A stretch of 64,000 nt of DNA from CAVPCZ01 sp963702445. Lineage in GTDB: Bacteria; Bacteroidota; Ignavibacteria; UBA10030; UBA6906. Within the stretch, counting starts at the first letter, position 1; each line of letters opens with the position of its first letter. Position numbers and translations under genes: made by a program. The DNA is taken from contig CAVPCZ010000009.1 of assembly GCA_963702445.1 (NCBI GenBank), positions 744,001 to 808,000 on the forward strand. The letters are read 5' to 3'. Shown here in pieces: positions 8,492-17,525 of the stretch. The notes under the pieces are model-generated. The model saw only the letters and a list, made by a program, of their open reading frames with translations, was not told the DNA's origin and made no database searches.

Positions 8492-9916
8492 ATGACCAGT
8501 GAAAGGATGTTTCCCGTGGCCCAGCAATGTGGTGTCGTCGGATTAGGCGTTATGGGGCAGAATCTGGCTCTCAACATAGAGTCCAAAGGCTTCAGTGTCG
8601 CCGGATTCGATCTCGACCCGGGCAAAACGCGTGACGCTGCGGCAAAGTGCGCCGGCAAGAACATGGTGGTCGCGCAGACACTTGCGGACTTTGTCAAAAG
8701 CCTTGCCACTCCCCGGATGATCATTCTTCTCGTGCCTGCGGGCAAGGCGGTGGACGCCGTTATCGCCGATCTCCGCCCGTTGCTCGGTGCGGGTGACGTG
8801 TTGATTGACGGGGGGAATTCCTACTTCCAGGATACCCGGCGCCGGATGAACGCACTTGCAGGCACGGGCATTCTCTACGTCGGCAGCGGCGTGAGCGGCG
8901 GCGAAGAAGGTGCTCTGCGTGGTCCCGCCATCATGCCCGGGGGCAACCCCGAGGCCTGGCACGTGATCAAGCCCATCCTCCAGAAGATCTCCGCGAAGGC
9001 GGAAGACGGCACCCCGTGCTGCGAATGGGTGGGTCCCGACGGCGCCGGACATTTTGTGAAGATGATCCACAACGGCATCGAATACGGCGACATGCAGATG
9101 ATCTGCGAGGCGTATGCCCTGATGGAACGTGTCCTGGGCCTTGCCCCCGCCGAAATGCACACCGTCTTCAACGACTGGAACAAGGGCGAACTCAACAGCT
9201 ACCTGATCGAGATTACCAGCCATATTATGACCAAGCAGGACCCCGAAACGGGCAAGGCGCTCATCCACGTCATTCTGGATACTGCCGAGCAGAAGGGAAC
9301 CGGGAAATGGACGAGCACGGTTGCCCTGGATCTTGGGGTTCCTGCGCAGACCATTGCGGAAGCGGTGTTCGCCCGCATGATGAGTGCACTGAAAAGTGAA
9401 CGCCTGGCGGCTTCCAGGATTCTGTCCGGACCCTCACGGACATTCACCGGTGACCGTGCGGCATTCATTGAACAAATCCGCAAGGCCTTATACGCCTCGA
9501 AAATTTGCTCGTACGCCCAGGGGTTCCAGCTCCTGCGTGCGGCAAACGATGAATTCAGCTGGGGTCTGGAATTTGGATCCATTGCGTCCCTCTGGCGGGC
9601 GGGATGTATCATTCGTGCCCAGTTCCTCGGCAGAATCAAAGAGGCGTACGAACGAAATCCGGCACTGGCCAATCTTCTCCTGGACCGCTACTTTGCCGGC
9701 GCCATCGCCGAAGCTTCCGACGCCTGGCGCAACGTTGTGGCAACCGCGGTCCAGTTCGGGGTGCCGGTCCCGGCCTTCAGCAGCGCCCTGGCATACTATG
9801 ACGGATACCGTTCGGCGGTCCTGCCCGCAAATCTTCTGCAGGCGCAGAGAGACTATTTCGGAGCCCACACCTACAAGAGGGTGGACAAAGAAGGAACATT
9901 CCACACCAGCTGGTAG
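8492..9916 (+). CDS. gnd: 6-phosphogluconate dehydrogenase (decarboxylating)
   Basis: Oxidative decarboxylation of 6-phosphogluconate to ribulose 5-phosphate with NADP+. 474 residues, the long dimeric form. GLGVMGQNLALNIESKGFSV near residue 16 is the dinucleotide loop; GVSGGEEGALRGPAIMPGG is the substrate signature; MIHNGIEYGDMQMICEAYAL carries the conserved KxxHNGIEY catalytic block. ATG 8492 gives MTSERMF; ATG 8510 (MFPVAQQ) is an alternative start. It lies 37 bases after the mannonate oxidoreductase, inside the uronate cluster, which is unusual because canonical glucuronate catabolism runs through KDG, not the pentose phosphate path. Confidence 0.97.
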   Translation: MTSERMFPVAQQCGVVGLGVMGQNLALNIESKGFSVAGFDLDPGKTRDAAAKCAGKNMVVAQTLADFVKSLATPRMIILLVPAGKAVDAVIADLRPLLGAGDVLIDGGNSYFQDTRRRMNALAGTGILYVGSGVSGGEEGALRGPAIMPGGNPEAWHVIKPILQKISAKAEDGTPCCEWVGPDGAGHFVKMIHNGIEYGDMQMICEAYALMERVLGLAPAEMHTVFNDWNKGELNSYLIEITSHIMTKQDPETGKALIHVILDTAEQKGTGKWTSTVALDLGVPAQTIAEAVFARMMSALKSERLAASRILSGPSRTFTGDRAAFIEQIRKALYASKICSYAQGFQLLRAANDEFSWGLEFGSIASLWRAGCIIRAQFLGRIKEAYERNPALANLLLDRYFAGAIAEASDAWRNVVATAVQFGVPVPAFSSALAYYDGYRSAVLPANLLQAQRDYFGAHTYKRVDKEGTFHTSW

Positions 9917-9940
9917 ACACCTGGTGAACCTGAGGCTCAT

Positions 9941-9974
9941 GTGCCTCTTGAGGCTCAAGAGCCTCAAGAGGCAC
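9941..9974. repeat. Nested palindrome after gnd
   Basis: Perfect 16-bp arms (GTGCCTCTTGAGGCTC and its complement) separated by two bases, starting 24 bases after the gnd stop. Each arm contains a smaller palindrome (CCTCTTGAGG, CCTCAAGAGG). No T-tract follows, so it is not a classic terminator; it may stabilise the gnd mRNA 3' end or be a REP-like element. Confidence 0.8.
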
Positions 9975-10048
9975 ACCTCACTCACGTGATGCATGCCACT
10001 CCAGTTGATGAGGGCCAACCTCGCACCACGCCTGCGGCGGACAGACAG

Positions 10049-11200
10049 ATGACGATCGTCGTTGACTCAAAGAACCCTTTCCTCGACGGGGCGCTTGCGC
10101 CGTTCGCAAAGGTGCGCGCCCTGGCTACCGCGGAAATCACCCGGGAAACACTGGCCGGCGCCGATGCCGTCATCGTTCGCTCGGAAACCAGGATCGGCCC
10201 CGCGCTCCTCGACAGTACCCGCGTGCAGTTCGTCGGGACGGCAACCATAGGCACTGATCATGTCGATCTTCCATATCTCCGGGAGCGGGGGATTCGTTTC
10301 GCAAGCGCCCCGGGCAGCAATGCCAACTCCGTGGCGGAGTATGTTGCGACCGCGCTTCTGGTCGCAGCCGGGCGGTTGGGATGGACATTGCAGGGAAAAA
10401 CACTCGGTGTTGTAGGTGCCGGCAACGTGGGAAGCAAGGTCGTGCGGGTCGGCGAGGCCCTGGGCATGACGGTGTTGCAGAACGACCCGCCGCTGGCCCG
10501 GAAAGCCGGCGTATCACACTTCGTCTCCCTTGACGCATTGATGGATGCGGATATTCTGACGCTCCATGTCCCCCTGACACGCGAAGGGGAATTCCCCACG
10601 CAGCATCTTGTTGATCGGGCGAGGATAGGACGTATGAAACCGGGCGCACTTCTCTTGAACACCTCCAGGGGAGGTGTGGTGGACTCCCCCGCCCTCGTCT
10701 CCGCCCTGGAAACCGGGCACCTCGCGGGCGCCATCCTGGATGTCTGGGAGGGGGAGCCGGCCATCGATATGCGCCTCCTCTCCCTCTCGTTGCTGGGCAC
10801 GCCCCATATCGCCGGTTACTCGTTTGACGGAAAGATCAACGCCGCACGAATGATGTTTGAAGCGGTGTGCCGGCACTTCGGATGGCCCCCGGCCTGGAAC
10901 CCGCCTGAAATGTTGCCCCCTCCCGTCCGGGAAGCCGTCACGATCGATCCGGCCGGTGAACCGGAAACGGTTTTGCGTACCATCCTGAGTGCATGCTACG
11001 ACATCGAAGCAGACGACCGGGCCTTGCGCTCGCTGTTGCAGGCGTCTCCGGGCGATCGGCCGGACCACTTCCGCCGGTTGCGCAGCATGTATCCCGTTCG
11101 CCGCGAATTTGCCGCAACATGTGTCAGCGGACACACAGGGGCCGGAGATCTGTCCGGCCGGCTGACGAAACTCGGATTCCGGGTTGTGTCCCGCGAATAG
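10049..11200 (+). CDS. pdxB: D-2-hydroxyacid dehydrogenase, erythronate-4-phosphate dehydrogenase-like
   Basis: 383 residues from MTIVVDSKNP, close to E. coli PdxB (378). The N-terminal domain, GVVGAGNVGSKVVRVGEALG Rossmann loop, and the catalytic trio are visible: arginine in NTSRGGVVD, glutamate in DVWEGEPAID, histidine in GTPHIAGYS. The SFDGKINAARM stretch and the C-terminal dimerisation-like extension are PdxB traits not found in simple lactate dehydrogenases. PdxB oxidises 4-phosphoerythronate for pyridoxal phosphate synthesis; in this uronate cluster it could instead act on a sugar acid. The frame is open upstream to 9941, through the hairpin; the internal ATG matches the family N-terminus. 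Confidence 0.85.
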   Translation: MTIVVDSKNPFLDGALAPFAKVRALATAEITRETLAGADAVIVRSETRIGPALLDSTRVQFVGTATIGTDHVDLPYLRERGIRFASAPGSNANSVAEYVATALLVAAGRLGWTLQGKTLGVVGAGNVGSKVVRVGEALGMTVLQNDPPLARKAGVSHFVSLDALMDADILTLHVPLTREGEFPTQHLVDRARIGRMKPGALLLNTSRGGVVDSPALVSALETGHLAGAILDVWEGEPAIDMRLLSLSLLGTPHIAGYSFDGKINAARMMFEAVCRHFGWPPAWNPPEMLPPPVREAVTIDPAGEPETVLRTILSACYDIEADDRALRSLLQASPGDRPDHFRRLRSMYPVRREFAATCVSGHTGAGDLSGRLTKLGFRVVSRE

Positions 11201-11244
11201 GTTGATTCACCACATGAACCGGAGTTGCGAAAGGACGTCCTGAC

Positions 11245-12516
11245 ATGGTGATCGGAAAAGAGAACGCGGAACAGTTCCTGCGCGAAGCTGACGTGCAGGC
11301 TCTGCTGGGGGAGTTCTTCGAACGGGACAGGCTGGATGGGAAACGGGTTCTTGCGATCATTCCGGACAGCACACGGAGCGCACCGATCGGGATGATGTTC
11401 CGTCAGGTCTGCAGCATCCTCAAGGGGCGCGTCCGGCAGCTCGACTTCCTCATCGCGCTCGGCACACACCCGCCGATGTCCGAAGAGGCGATCGACCGGC
11501 GACTGGATATGGCCCCGGGAGAACGTGCGGCGTCCTATCCGGGTGTGCGGGTGTTCAATCATCACTGGAAAGACCCGTCGCAGCTCAAGAGCATCGGTAC
11601 GATCGGAGAAGATACGGTGGCGGAGATTTCCCGCGGCCTTATGCGCGAACGGGTGGACGTCACGGTCAATCGCCTTGTTTTTGACTACGATCGGCTCATG
11701 ATCATCGGTCCCACCTTCCCCCATGAGGTTGTGGGCTTTTCCGGGGGCAACAAATATCTCTTTCCCGGCATCTCCGGACAGGAAATTATTGACATGTTCC
11801 ACTGGCTGGGCGCGCTCATCACCAGTCCGGTCATCATCGGCACGGCGCATACGCCGGTCAGAAAAGTGGTGGATACGGCCGCGGCAATGCTTCCCGTGGA
11901 GCGTTCATGTCTCAGTCTGGTCGTGAAGGGCGAACATCTGGCGGGGTTGTTCTGCGGATCGCCCGAAGAAGCCTGGGGTGCGGCGGCACAGCTTTCCGAC
12001 AGGCTGCATATTGTCTACAAGGAGCGCCCGTTCCAGCGCGTGCTCTCCTGCGCCCCGGCGATGTATGATGATCTCTGGGTCGGCGCGAAATGCACGTACA
12101 AACTCGAACCGGTGGTGGCGGACGGCGGTGAGGTGGTCATTTACGCACCGCACATCCACGAGATATCCGTCACGCACGGTGCGTTAATCGAACGAATCGG
12201 GTACCACGTGCGTGATTACTTCACGCAGCAAATGGACCGGTTTCACGATGTCCCGCGCGGGGTTATTGCACACTCAACGCATGTGAAGGGCATCGGCGCG
12301 TTCCGCAACGGGGTGGAGACCCCGCGTATCAATGTCATCCTGGCAACCGGCATTCCGGAGGATGTCTGCCGCCGTGTGAATCTCGGCTATCGCGATCCGC
12401 ATACGGTCGATTCCCGGGAATGGCAGAACCGCGAAGAAGAGGGGGTTCTGTACGTGCCCAAAGCCGGCGAGATTCTTTACCGGCTCCGCGATGATCCGTT
12501 CGCCTGGCCGAAATAG
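11245..12516 (+). CDS. LarA-family nickel-pincer racemase/epimerase (DUF2088), candidate gluconate/mannonate 2-epimerase
   Basis: 423 residues, LarA superfamily. The cofactor-binding features are visible: IALGTHPPM (first conserved histidine), GPTFPHEVVGFSGGNKYLFP (second histidine and the lysine that carries the pincer cofactor), and PDSTRSAP, the D-D/S-TR segment that opens the family. LarA homologues invert C2 of alpha-hydroxyacids; characterised homologues include malate, phenyllactate and hydroxyglutarate racemases and a D-gluconate 2-epimerase. D-gluconate and D-mannonate are C2 epimers, so its place after UxaC, UxuB and Gnd suggests that activity. LarB, LarC and LarE for cofactor synthesis are not in the window. 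It ends 11 bases from a convergent GH172 gene. Confidence 0.82.
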   Translation: MVIGKENAEQFLREADVQALLGEFFERDRLDGKRVLAIIPDSTRSAPIGMMFRQVCSILKGRVRQLDFLIALGTHPPMSEEAIDRRLDMAPGERAASYPGVRVFNHHWKDPSQLKSIGTIGEDTVAEISRGLMRERVDVTVNRLVFDYDRLMIIGPTFPHEVVGFSGGNKYLFPGISGQEIIDMFHWLGALITSPVIIGTAHTPVRKVVDTAAAMLPVERSCLSLVVKGEHLAGLFCGSPEEAWGAAAQLSDRLHIVYKERPFQRVLSCAPAMYDDLWVGAKCTYKLEPVVADGGEVVIYAPHIHEISVTHGALIERIGYHVRDYFTQQMDRFHDVPRGVIAHSTHVKGIGAFRNGVETPRINVILATGIPEDVCRRVNLGYRDPHTVDSREWQNREEEGVLYVPKAGEILYRLRDDPFAWPK

Positions 12517-12527
12517 TCAGTGCTCTC

Positions 12528-13670
12528 TCAGCGGACTTCCAGCGCATCCCTTCCCGGGAGCTTCGGAAAGGGTGCATGGGGTTCCGCCTGATACCAGAAC
12601 GCAACAGAAGCGATATCGTCCTGTAACGGCAGGTACCGTCCTCCCGATCTCCACCCCAGCGCCTGAATGGTTATCCGGAGATCCTTCTCGAAACGCACCG
12701 GATCGGTGATGTGCCACCGGTAGAGCCCGAACCGCTGCTGTGAATTGTACACACCGTCCGGGCGAATGACCTGCGCGAGTCCGGAATAGGGGGTGGAAAA
12801 TTCCTGGTACTGTTTCGTTTTCTGATTCTCGAAGTTGTACGAACCGCAGAAGTAGTCCTCGGTGCCCGTGCCGCAGATGGTCGGATACTCGGTATCGCCG
12901 TCCAGATAGAATTTGATCTCTCCTTCACCCCACCATCCGGTATTGTTCACCTGCCAGGCCATGTAGGTACCGACGTAGTGCCCCCATCCCTTCACACCCT
13001 CGAGGATGGTGTAGACGTCCTTATAGGGCAGGGGATTCACCCTGCGGAACTGCGCATGGAAGTAAGCCGCGTCTTCGGGGATTTCGGTCAGTGTATAGTT
13101 CACCTGATAGAACAGGGTCATCTCCTCGTCGGCGATATTCTCCACCGTGATCCTGCATGCCTTGCGGAACGGCATCTCCCAGTAGCAATTGAATGCGCTT
13201 CCCGGGTTGACGCAGACCGGGAGAGAGGAGATCTGCGCGTACTGACCCCATCCGCAGGCAAAGAAATCTCCTATGGGCGCTTCCACCGATGGTGTGGCCT
13301 CGCCGTCCCAGTAGATCCTGATGATGGCATAACGCCAGTGTCCCGTCGGGGTCATCCAGATTTGCTGGATTGCCCCGGGTCCGGCGATCTCCGCGACCGC
13401 AAATGTTTCCTTCGCTTTGATCCTGACGCAAGGAGATATCTTCCAGCCTTTGCCCAGGTCGCGGCCCGCAGGCGCGCCGGCCCCTTCGGTGGCCATCCCC
13501 CCCTTGCCTTTTTCTCCCGTGAAATTCTCAGCGGAGATAGAGCGTGTTTTTGCGCGTGAGAGTCGCGAGAGCGTACCCATGGTCATGCCGAGCCCGTTGA
13601 AGGGTTGTTGTGCCATCATGATGTCTCCTATGAAGAATACCGTTACGAGGAGAAGCGTGAGGATTCTCAT
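12528..13670 (-). CDS. GH172 (DUF2961) glycoside hydrolase, exported
   Basis: 380 residues from MRILTLLLVTVFFIG, a signal peptide preceded by AGGAGG; an upstream in-frame extension lacks a site and is rejected. The body carries DUF2961 landmarks: GPGAIQQIWMTP, RIYWDGEATPSVEAPIGDFF, YWEMPFRKACRITVEN and GTGTEDYFCGSYNF. GH172 enzymes act on arabinofuranosides or fructofuranosides, including D-arabinofuranosidases that degrade D-arabinan. It is the last gene of an operon with a sugar binding protein, a permease and a FucI-like isomerase; the last can in principle use D-arabinose. Location: periplasm or surface. Exact substrate is inference. Confidence 0.86.
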   Translation of the reverse strand: MRILTLLLVTVFFIGDIMMAQQPFNGLGMTMGTLSRLSRAKTRSISAENFTGEKGKGGMATEGAGAPAGRDLGKGWKISPCVRIKAKETFAVAEIAGPGAIQQIWMTPTGHWRYAIIRIYWDGEATPSVEAPIGDFFACGWGQYAQISSLPVCVNPGSAFNCYWEMPFRKACRITVENIADEEMTLFYQVNYTLTEIPEDAAYFHAQFRRVNPLPYKDVYTILEGVKGWGHYVGTYMAWQVNNTGWWGEGEIKFYLDGDTEYPTICGTGTEDYFCGSYNFENQKTKQYQEFSTPYSGLAQVIRPDGVYNSQQRFGLYRWHITDPVRFEKDLRITIQALGWRSGGRYLPLQDDIASVAFWYQAEPHAPFPKLPGRDALEVR

Positions 13671-13769
13671 GGAACCTCCTGTAAAGTTGAAAAGACCGCC
13701 CGGCTGATGGATTCCTTTCGGCGCATGATGTCCGGGCACACAAGAACGGCCGACCCCACAACCATCCGT

Positions 13770-14702
13770 TCACTCTTTCAGCAATTCCCCACCCTTATCC
13801 AGGTTCTCTCCGGTAAAGACCCGGGACGGCAGGACGATTTCACGGGGGACCTGTTTGCCCTGCAGGATGGCGATCGCCGTGGCGATGGCTTCGGCGCCGC
13901 CTGTGGGATACTCGAACGATGCTGCAAGGATGCCCTGCCGCACATACATCTGTCCCTCATGCGGGAGTGCATCGATGCCGACGAACCGGATCGATTTGTC
14001 GCGCCCCGCCGCCTTCGCCGCAAGGTACGCACCGTGAGCTCCCGGGTCGTTATGGGCGTACACGAGATCGATTGTCGGGAAGCGGGCCAGGGCGGATTCC
14101 ATCTCCTTGCGTGCGTTCGGTTCAAGCCACTTCATGTCCGCCTCAAAGAGGATATCGAGGCCGCTATTCCGGATCCCCTCCCGGAAGCCGGCATTCCGGT
14201 CCTGACCCGGTGTCGAGGTCATCAGCCCCTTCAATTCCACAATCTTGCCTTTCCCGCCCAGAAGTTTTGCGATCCATTTCCCGGCGGCCTTGCCGATTTT
14301 CCGGTTGTCGGCACCGATAAAACAGGTGAAGTCATTGCCGAGCACGCGGCGGTCGAGCACAATAACGGGAATACCCTGTTGAAACGCCGCGGCGACGGAT
14401 CTGGTAAGGGGGGCGGCTTCCTTGGGTGAGACGATGATGAGGTTGACCTTCTGGCGGATAAACTCTTCGATGTGCGCGGTCTGCCGGAGATTATCGTTCT
14501 GCGCGTCCTTGAAGAAGACGGTCAGTTCGGGATGTTTCTCCGCGGCGTTCCGGATGTCGGCATTCATCTGCACGCGCCATGGCTCGCCCAGGTTGCACTG
14601 GCTCATGCCGATGGTCCATCGGGGGGATTGGGCGAAGGCGATCGAAGGAAGACTGGACATCAATGCAATGCACGCGAAAACGCATTTCAAGAAAACCCTC
14701 AT
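13770..14702 (-). CDS. Sugar ABC transporter substrate-binding protein (RbsB-like)
   Basis: 310 residues. A clear signal peptide (KCVFACIALMSSLPSIAFAQ) is followed by a periplasmic-binding-protein type I fold: FKDAQNDNLRQTAHIEEFI, NLIIVSPKEAAPLT, GIPVIVLDRRV and YAHNDPGAHGAYLAA are the standard ribose/galactose-binding blocks. It delivers a pentose, hexose or similar monosaccharide to the permease encoded just upstream (60-base gap). Lies 99 bases upstream of GH172 in the same operon. The ligand cannot be determined from sequence. Confidence 0.93.
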   Translation of the reverse strand: MRVFLKCVFACIALMSSLPSIAFAQSPRWTIGMSQCNLGEPWRVQMNADIRNAAEKHPELTVFFKDAQNDNLRQTAHIEEFIRQKVNLIIVSPKEAAPLTRSVAAAFQQGIPVIVLDRRVLGNDFTCFIGADNRKIGKAAGKWIAKLLGGKGKIVELKGLMTSTPGQDRNAGFREGIRNSGLDILFEADMKWLEPNARKEMESALARFPTIDLVYAHNDPGAHGAYLAAKAAGRDKSIRFVGIDALPHEGQMYVRQGILAASFEYPTGGAEAIATAIAILQGKQVPREIVLPSRVFTGENLDKGGELLKE

Positions 14703-14762
14703 GGTTCCCTCCCGCTGTTGATGTTCCCGTTGTCGCTGTGGCGATCCGGCCTGAAAGGCCCG

Positions 14763-15740
14763 TCAGTTCTGTTCTCGCTTCTGCAGAAGCACTGCGGCCA
14801 GGATGATGAGGCCCGTGAGCACGAGACGTGTTTCTTCCCCGACGGCGTTAATGCTCAGGATCTTCTCGAGATTGCCGATGATGAGCACGCCCAGCAGAGT
14901 CAGCCCGATGGATCCCCGCCCGCCCGACAGGCTGGTGCCCCCGATGACCACCATGGCGATGGCGGTGAGCTCGTATGTTGCGCCCGCCTCGGGATCGCCC
15001 TGAAGCTCCTGTGCCGCCTGGCAGATTCCGGCCACAGCACAGAAGAAGCCGCTGAGACCGTAGGCAAGAATTTTCACCCTGCCGACGGGTATGCCGGCGA
15101 ACCGGGCAGCCTCCTCGTTCCCGCCCACGGCATAGATCTCCCGCCCCCACGGCGTATGAACGAGCAGCACCCAGCAAAGGACGACACATCCGAGAAAAAT
15201 CAGCGTGACCACGGCGATATTGTCGCCGAGGATACGGGCGCTCAGGAGGTCGAAGAGGGACGGAACTTCGACGTATCGATAGGACCCGTCTGCATTCAAC
15301 ACGGCGGTGGAGATCTTCTGTCCTCCCGAGACCAGCTTTGCCAGTCCGCGGCCGAAGACCATCATGGCCAGCGTGGCGATGAAAGGCTGGACGCGAAACC
15401 GTGCAATAATCCCGCCTGTGCCCATGCCCATCACGAGACCGAGCAGGAGGGTTGCCCCGACGGTCAGCGCATCGGGCATTCCCCGCTGAATGGAGAAGAG
15501 GGAAAAGACGACAGCGCACAGACCCAGCAGGCTGCCCACCGCCAGATCGATACCGCCGGCGATGATCACCAGCGTCATGCCGCATGCAAGGATTCCGTAT
15601 ACGGAGACCTGCCGCAGCATGTCGCGGTGTGTATCCCACTGAAAGTACGTTCCGTCGGCGTTGAAGAGTGCACCCACGGCCAGCACAAGACCGAGGGAGA
15701 AGAACGCCCGGACGAGGGGGTGACGGCTACTGAATGCCAC
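14763..15740 (-). CDS. Sugar ABC transporter permease (RbsC-like)
   Basis: 325 residues, eight to ten hydrophobic segments of the BPD_transp_2 family. GIDLAVGSLLGLCAV (the 'GGIDLSVGS' signature), TLAMMVFGRGLA, YAVGGNEEAARFAGIPV (the EAA-like loop that contacts the ATPase) and AMVVIGGTSLSGGRGSIGLTLLG are diagnostic. It overlaps the upstream FucI-like gene by 14 bases, so translation is coupled. No ATPase gene is in this operon; an RbsA-like ATPase lies at 57940-59433. Confidence 0.94.
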   Translation of the reverse strand: MAFSSRHPLVRAFFSLGLVLAVGALFNADGTYFQWDTHRDMLRQVSVYGILACGMTLVIIAGGIDLAVGSLLGLCAVVFSLFSIQRGMPDALTVGATLLLGLVMGMGTGGIIARFRVQPFIATLAMMVFGRGLAKLVSGGQKISTAVLNADGSYRYVEVPSLFDLLSARILGDNIAVVTLIFLGCVVLCWVLLVHTPWGREIYAVGGNEEAARFAGIPVGRVKILAYGLSGFFCAVAGICQAAQELQGDPEAGATYELTAIAMVVIGGTSLSGGRGSIGLTLLGVLIIGNLEKILSINAVGEETRLVLTGLIILAAVLLQKREQN

Positions 15741-17325
15741 AGAAGAAGACCTTCAGTCCGAGGTGTTTCATGGCTGCGGCCTTGGCGAACAGCGCGCGGC
15801 GCGCTCCGGCGGCGTCCGGGGCATAGGCCACCTGGATGTGGTTCGACCTGTGACGGGCCATCATCTGGTCGCGGGTCACCCCTTTCAGCAGCGCATGCAT
15901 GATCGGCCACTGCTCGGTGGTTTGCTTCCAGCGATCCTCGGTCTCCTCCGGGGGCAGCCGGACGACCTCACCGATTCCCAGATCGCACTGGAGTTTGCCG
16001 TCCGCAACGAAGACGCGGCTCCAGACGATGTGTCCGGGTTTGCTGACGCCTTTCACCGAAGCGCCGCCCAGCCGGAAGTACATGGGAGGCTGGCGTTCTC
16101 CGGCCGCCCCGCGGTATCCGTCAACAAAATGCGCGGGAGGCGCGGCACCGGAAATTTCCAGCACCCACACGAAACCGTTGATGCCGTTCCCGCGATAGTG
16201 GCGTCCCCAGCGGACATCATGGAGAGTGTTTTCCGGGGCGAGCCCCATCTGGCGCCAGAGGTGATACGTCACCAGGCAGTCGACGCCGGCACATTCATCC
16301 ACTTCGTTAAAGTGCGGCAGCGCCTCGCCCGGGAACAACTCCTTGCCGGTGGATTCGTGGTACACGGGCGGGCGTTCGACGTTGTTCAGCATGCCTTCGA
16401 CGAGATCCGATGCCGGCGCCAGATCTTTCAGCCCCTGCTGGTACTGTATGCCGATCGTATCGCAGCCGAACTCCTCCGCGAGGCGAACGGCCGCAATGTA
16501 CATCTTGCACTGTTGCAGCACCTGGGCCCGGGTGAGTTCCGTGGCCTCATCAGTGCCAAAGGCAAAAGACATGCCACGCGCGAGCAGCCAGTCGAGGACA
16601 TCGCCGGCCTCGCGGTCCGTCACGGTCAGCATCCTGGCGTACAGGGTTGATTGACTCAGCCGTTCCTTGAAAATTCCCGTTGTATGGAGCATTTCGTCCG
16701 GCACGATGGCGTTGTACATCCCCATGCATCCTTCGTCAAAGATCCCCATGATGGCTTTGCGGGAGCGGAAGGTTTCGGCGAATCCCTTGCCGGTCTTTTC
16801 CGCCGCTGCCGGCACTTTCACGTCCTTGTAGGCATGGACGTGCGACGTGTCATGGCGTATTTTTCCCCGCTTCATCCAGCGGGCAAGCCCTTTGGTGAAG
16901 AAGGGGTCGGTGAAATCCTCGCTCCAGAGGGAACTGAACAGCACTCCGGCCTTGGTGAGGGAAGCATTCAGGTTCAGGAGTCCCACGAGTCCCGGCCACG
17001 TGCCGCTCCAGTTGGCGATCGTCAGGATGGGGCCCCGATGTGTCAGGAGTCCGGGAAGCACATGGTGTGTGTATTGCCATACGGCTTCCGCCACGATCAG
17101 CGGCGCTGTCGGGGGGATGGTGCGAAACACCTCCATGCCGTACTTCTGACTGTCGATGAACCCGTGCTTCTTGAGAGGGTCGTAGGCGTGGGCGCGTCGC
17201 ACACTCCCGCCGAGCTTTTCGACGGCGGCCACGATCTGACTTTCCATGGCAGCCTGTGCGGCTTCACAGTTTTGATTTGCAGCGGGGCGGAGGTCACCGC
17301 TGGCAACAAGGTAGATGGGTTTCAT
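15727..17325 (-). CDS. L-fucose/D-arabinose isomerase-like protein
   Basis: 532 residues, FucI/AraA-like aldose-ketose isomerase fold. Metal-ligand candidates fall in the expected order: YQQGLKDLAPASDLVEG, HFNEVDECAGVDCLVTYHLW (glutamate and aspartate), and MMARHRSNHIQVAYA near the C-terminus (histidine). FGTDEATEL and MGIFDEGCMGMYNAI are also FucI-like. FucI converts L-fucose to L-fuculose and D-arabinose to D-ribulose. First gene of the operon permease-binding protein-GH172, so its substrate is likely the sugar freed by GH172. Sequence is diverged from classical FucI (about 590 residues), so specificity is uncertain. Confidence 0.8.
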   Translation of the reverse strand: MKPIYLVASGDLRPAANQNCEAAQAAMESQIVAAVEKLGGSVRRAHAYDPLKKHGFIDSQKYGMEVFRTIPPTAPLIVAEAVWQYTHHVLPGLLTHRGPILTIANWSGTWPGLVGLLNLNASLTKAGVLFSSLWSEDFTDPFFTKGLARWMKRGKIRHDTSHVHAYKDVKVPAAAEKTGKGFAETFRSRKAIMGIFDEGCMGMYNAIVPDEMLHTTGIFKERLSQSTLYARMLTVTDREAGDVLDWLLARGMSFAFGTDEATELTRAQVLQQCKMYIAAVRLAEEFGCDTIGIQYQQGLKDLAPASDLVEGMLNNVERPPVYHESTGKELFPGEALPHFNEVDECAGVDCLVTYHLWRQMGLAPENTLHDVRWGRHYRGNGINGFVWVLEISGAAPPAHFVDGYRGAAGERQPPMYFRLGGASVKGVSKPGHIVWSRVFVADGKLQCDLGIGEVVRLPPEETEDRWKQTTEQWPIMHALLKGVTRDQMMARHRSNHIQVAYAPDAAGARRALFAKAAAMKHLGLKVFFCGIQ

Positions 17326-17456
17326 GGTTCGGTTCCTCTGTTGGAGGTGAGGTCAGGCATTGCACGCGAGAGAAATCAGGCGATTCCAGAACCTGTCGTT
17401 TGGTGGAGCGAAGAGATCCAGTGCAAAAACTACAGAAAAATGAGTGGAAACACAAC

Positions 17457-17485
17457 TTGAACTTTGGGTAACTGCTATCTACATT
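17457..17485 (+). promoter_or_regulatory. Sigma70-like promoter for GHMP kinase
   Basis: TTGAAC (17457-17462), 17-base spacer, TACATT (17480-17485), about 41 bases before the kinase start, in the divergent region between the FucI-like operon and the kinase. Confidence 0.5.
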
Positions 17486-17525
17486 ATTATCCTCTACCAT
17501 GGGATTCCAACAACAAAGGTGGTCC

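Noticed and set aside
14472..15902. A 476-codon plus-strand frame across the binding-protein and permease genes
   Set aside because: It spans two well-supported minus-strand genes and their gap, and its translation is low-complexity His/Asp/Glu-rich.
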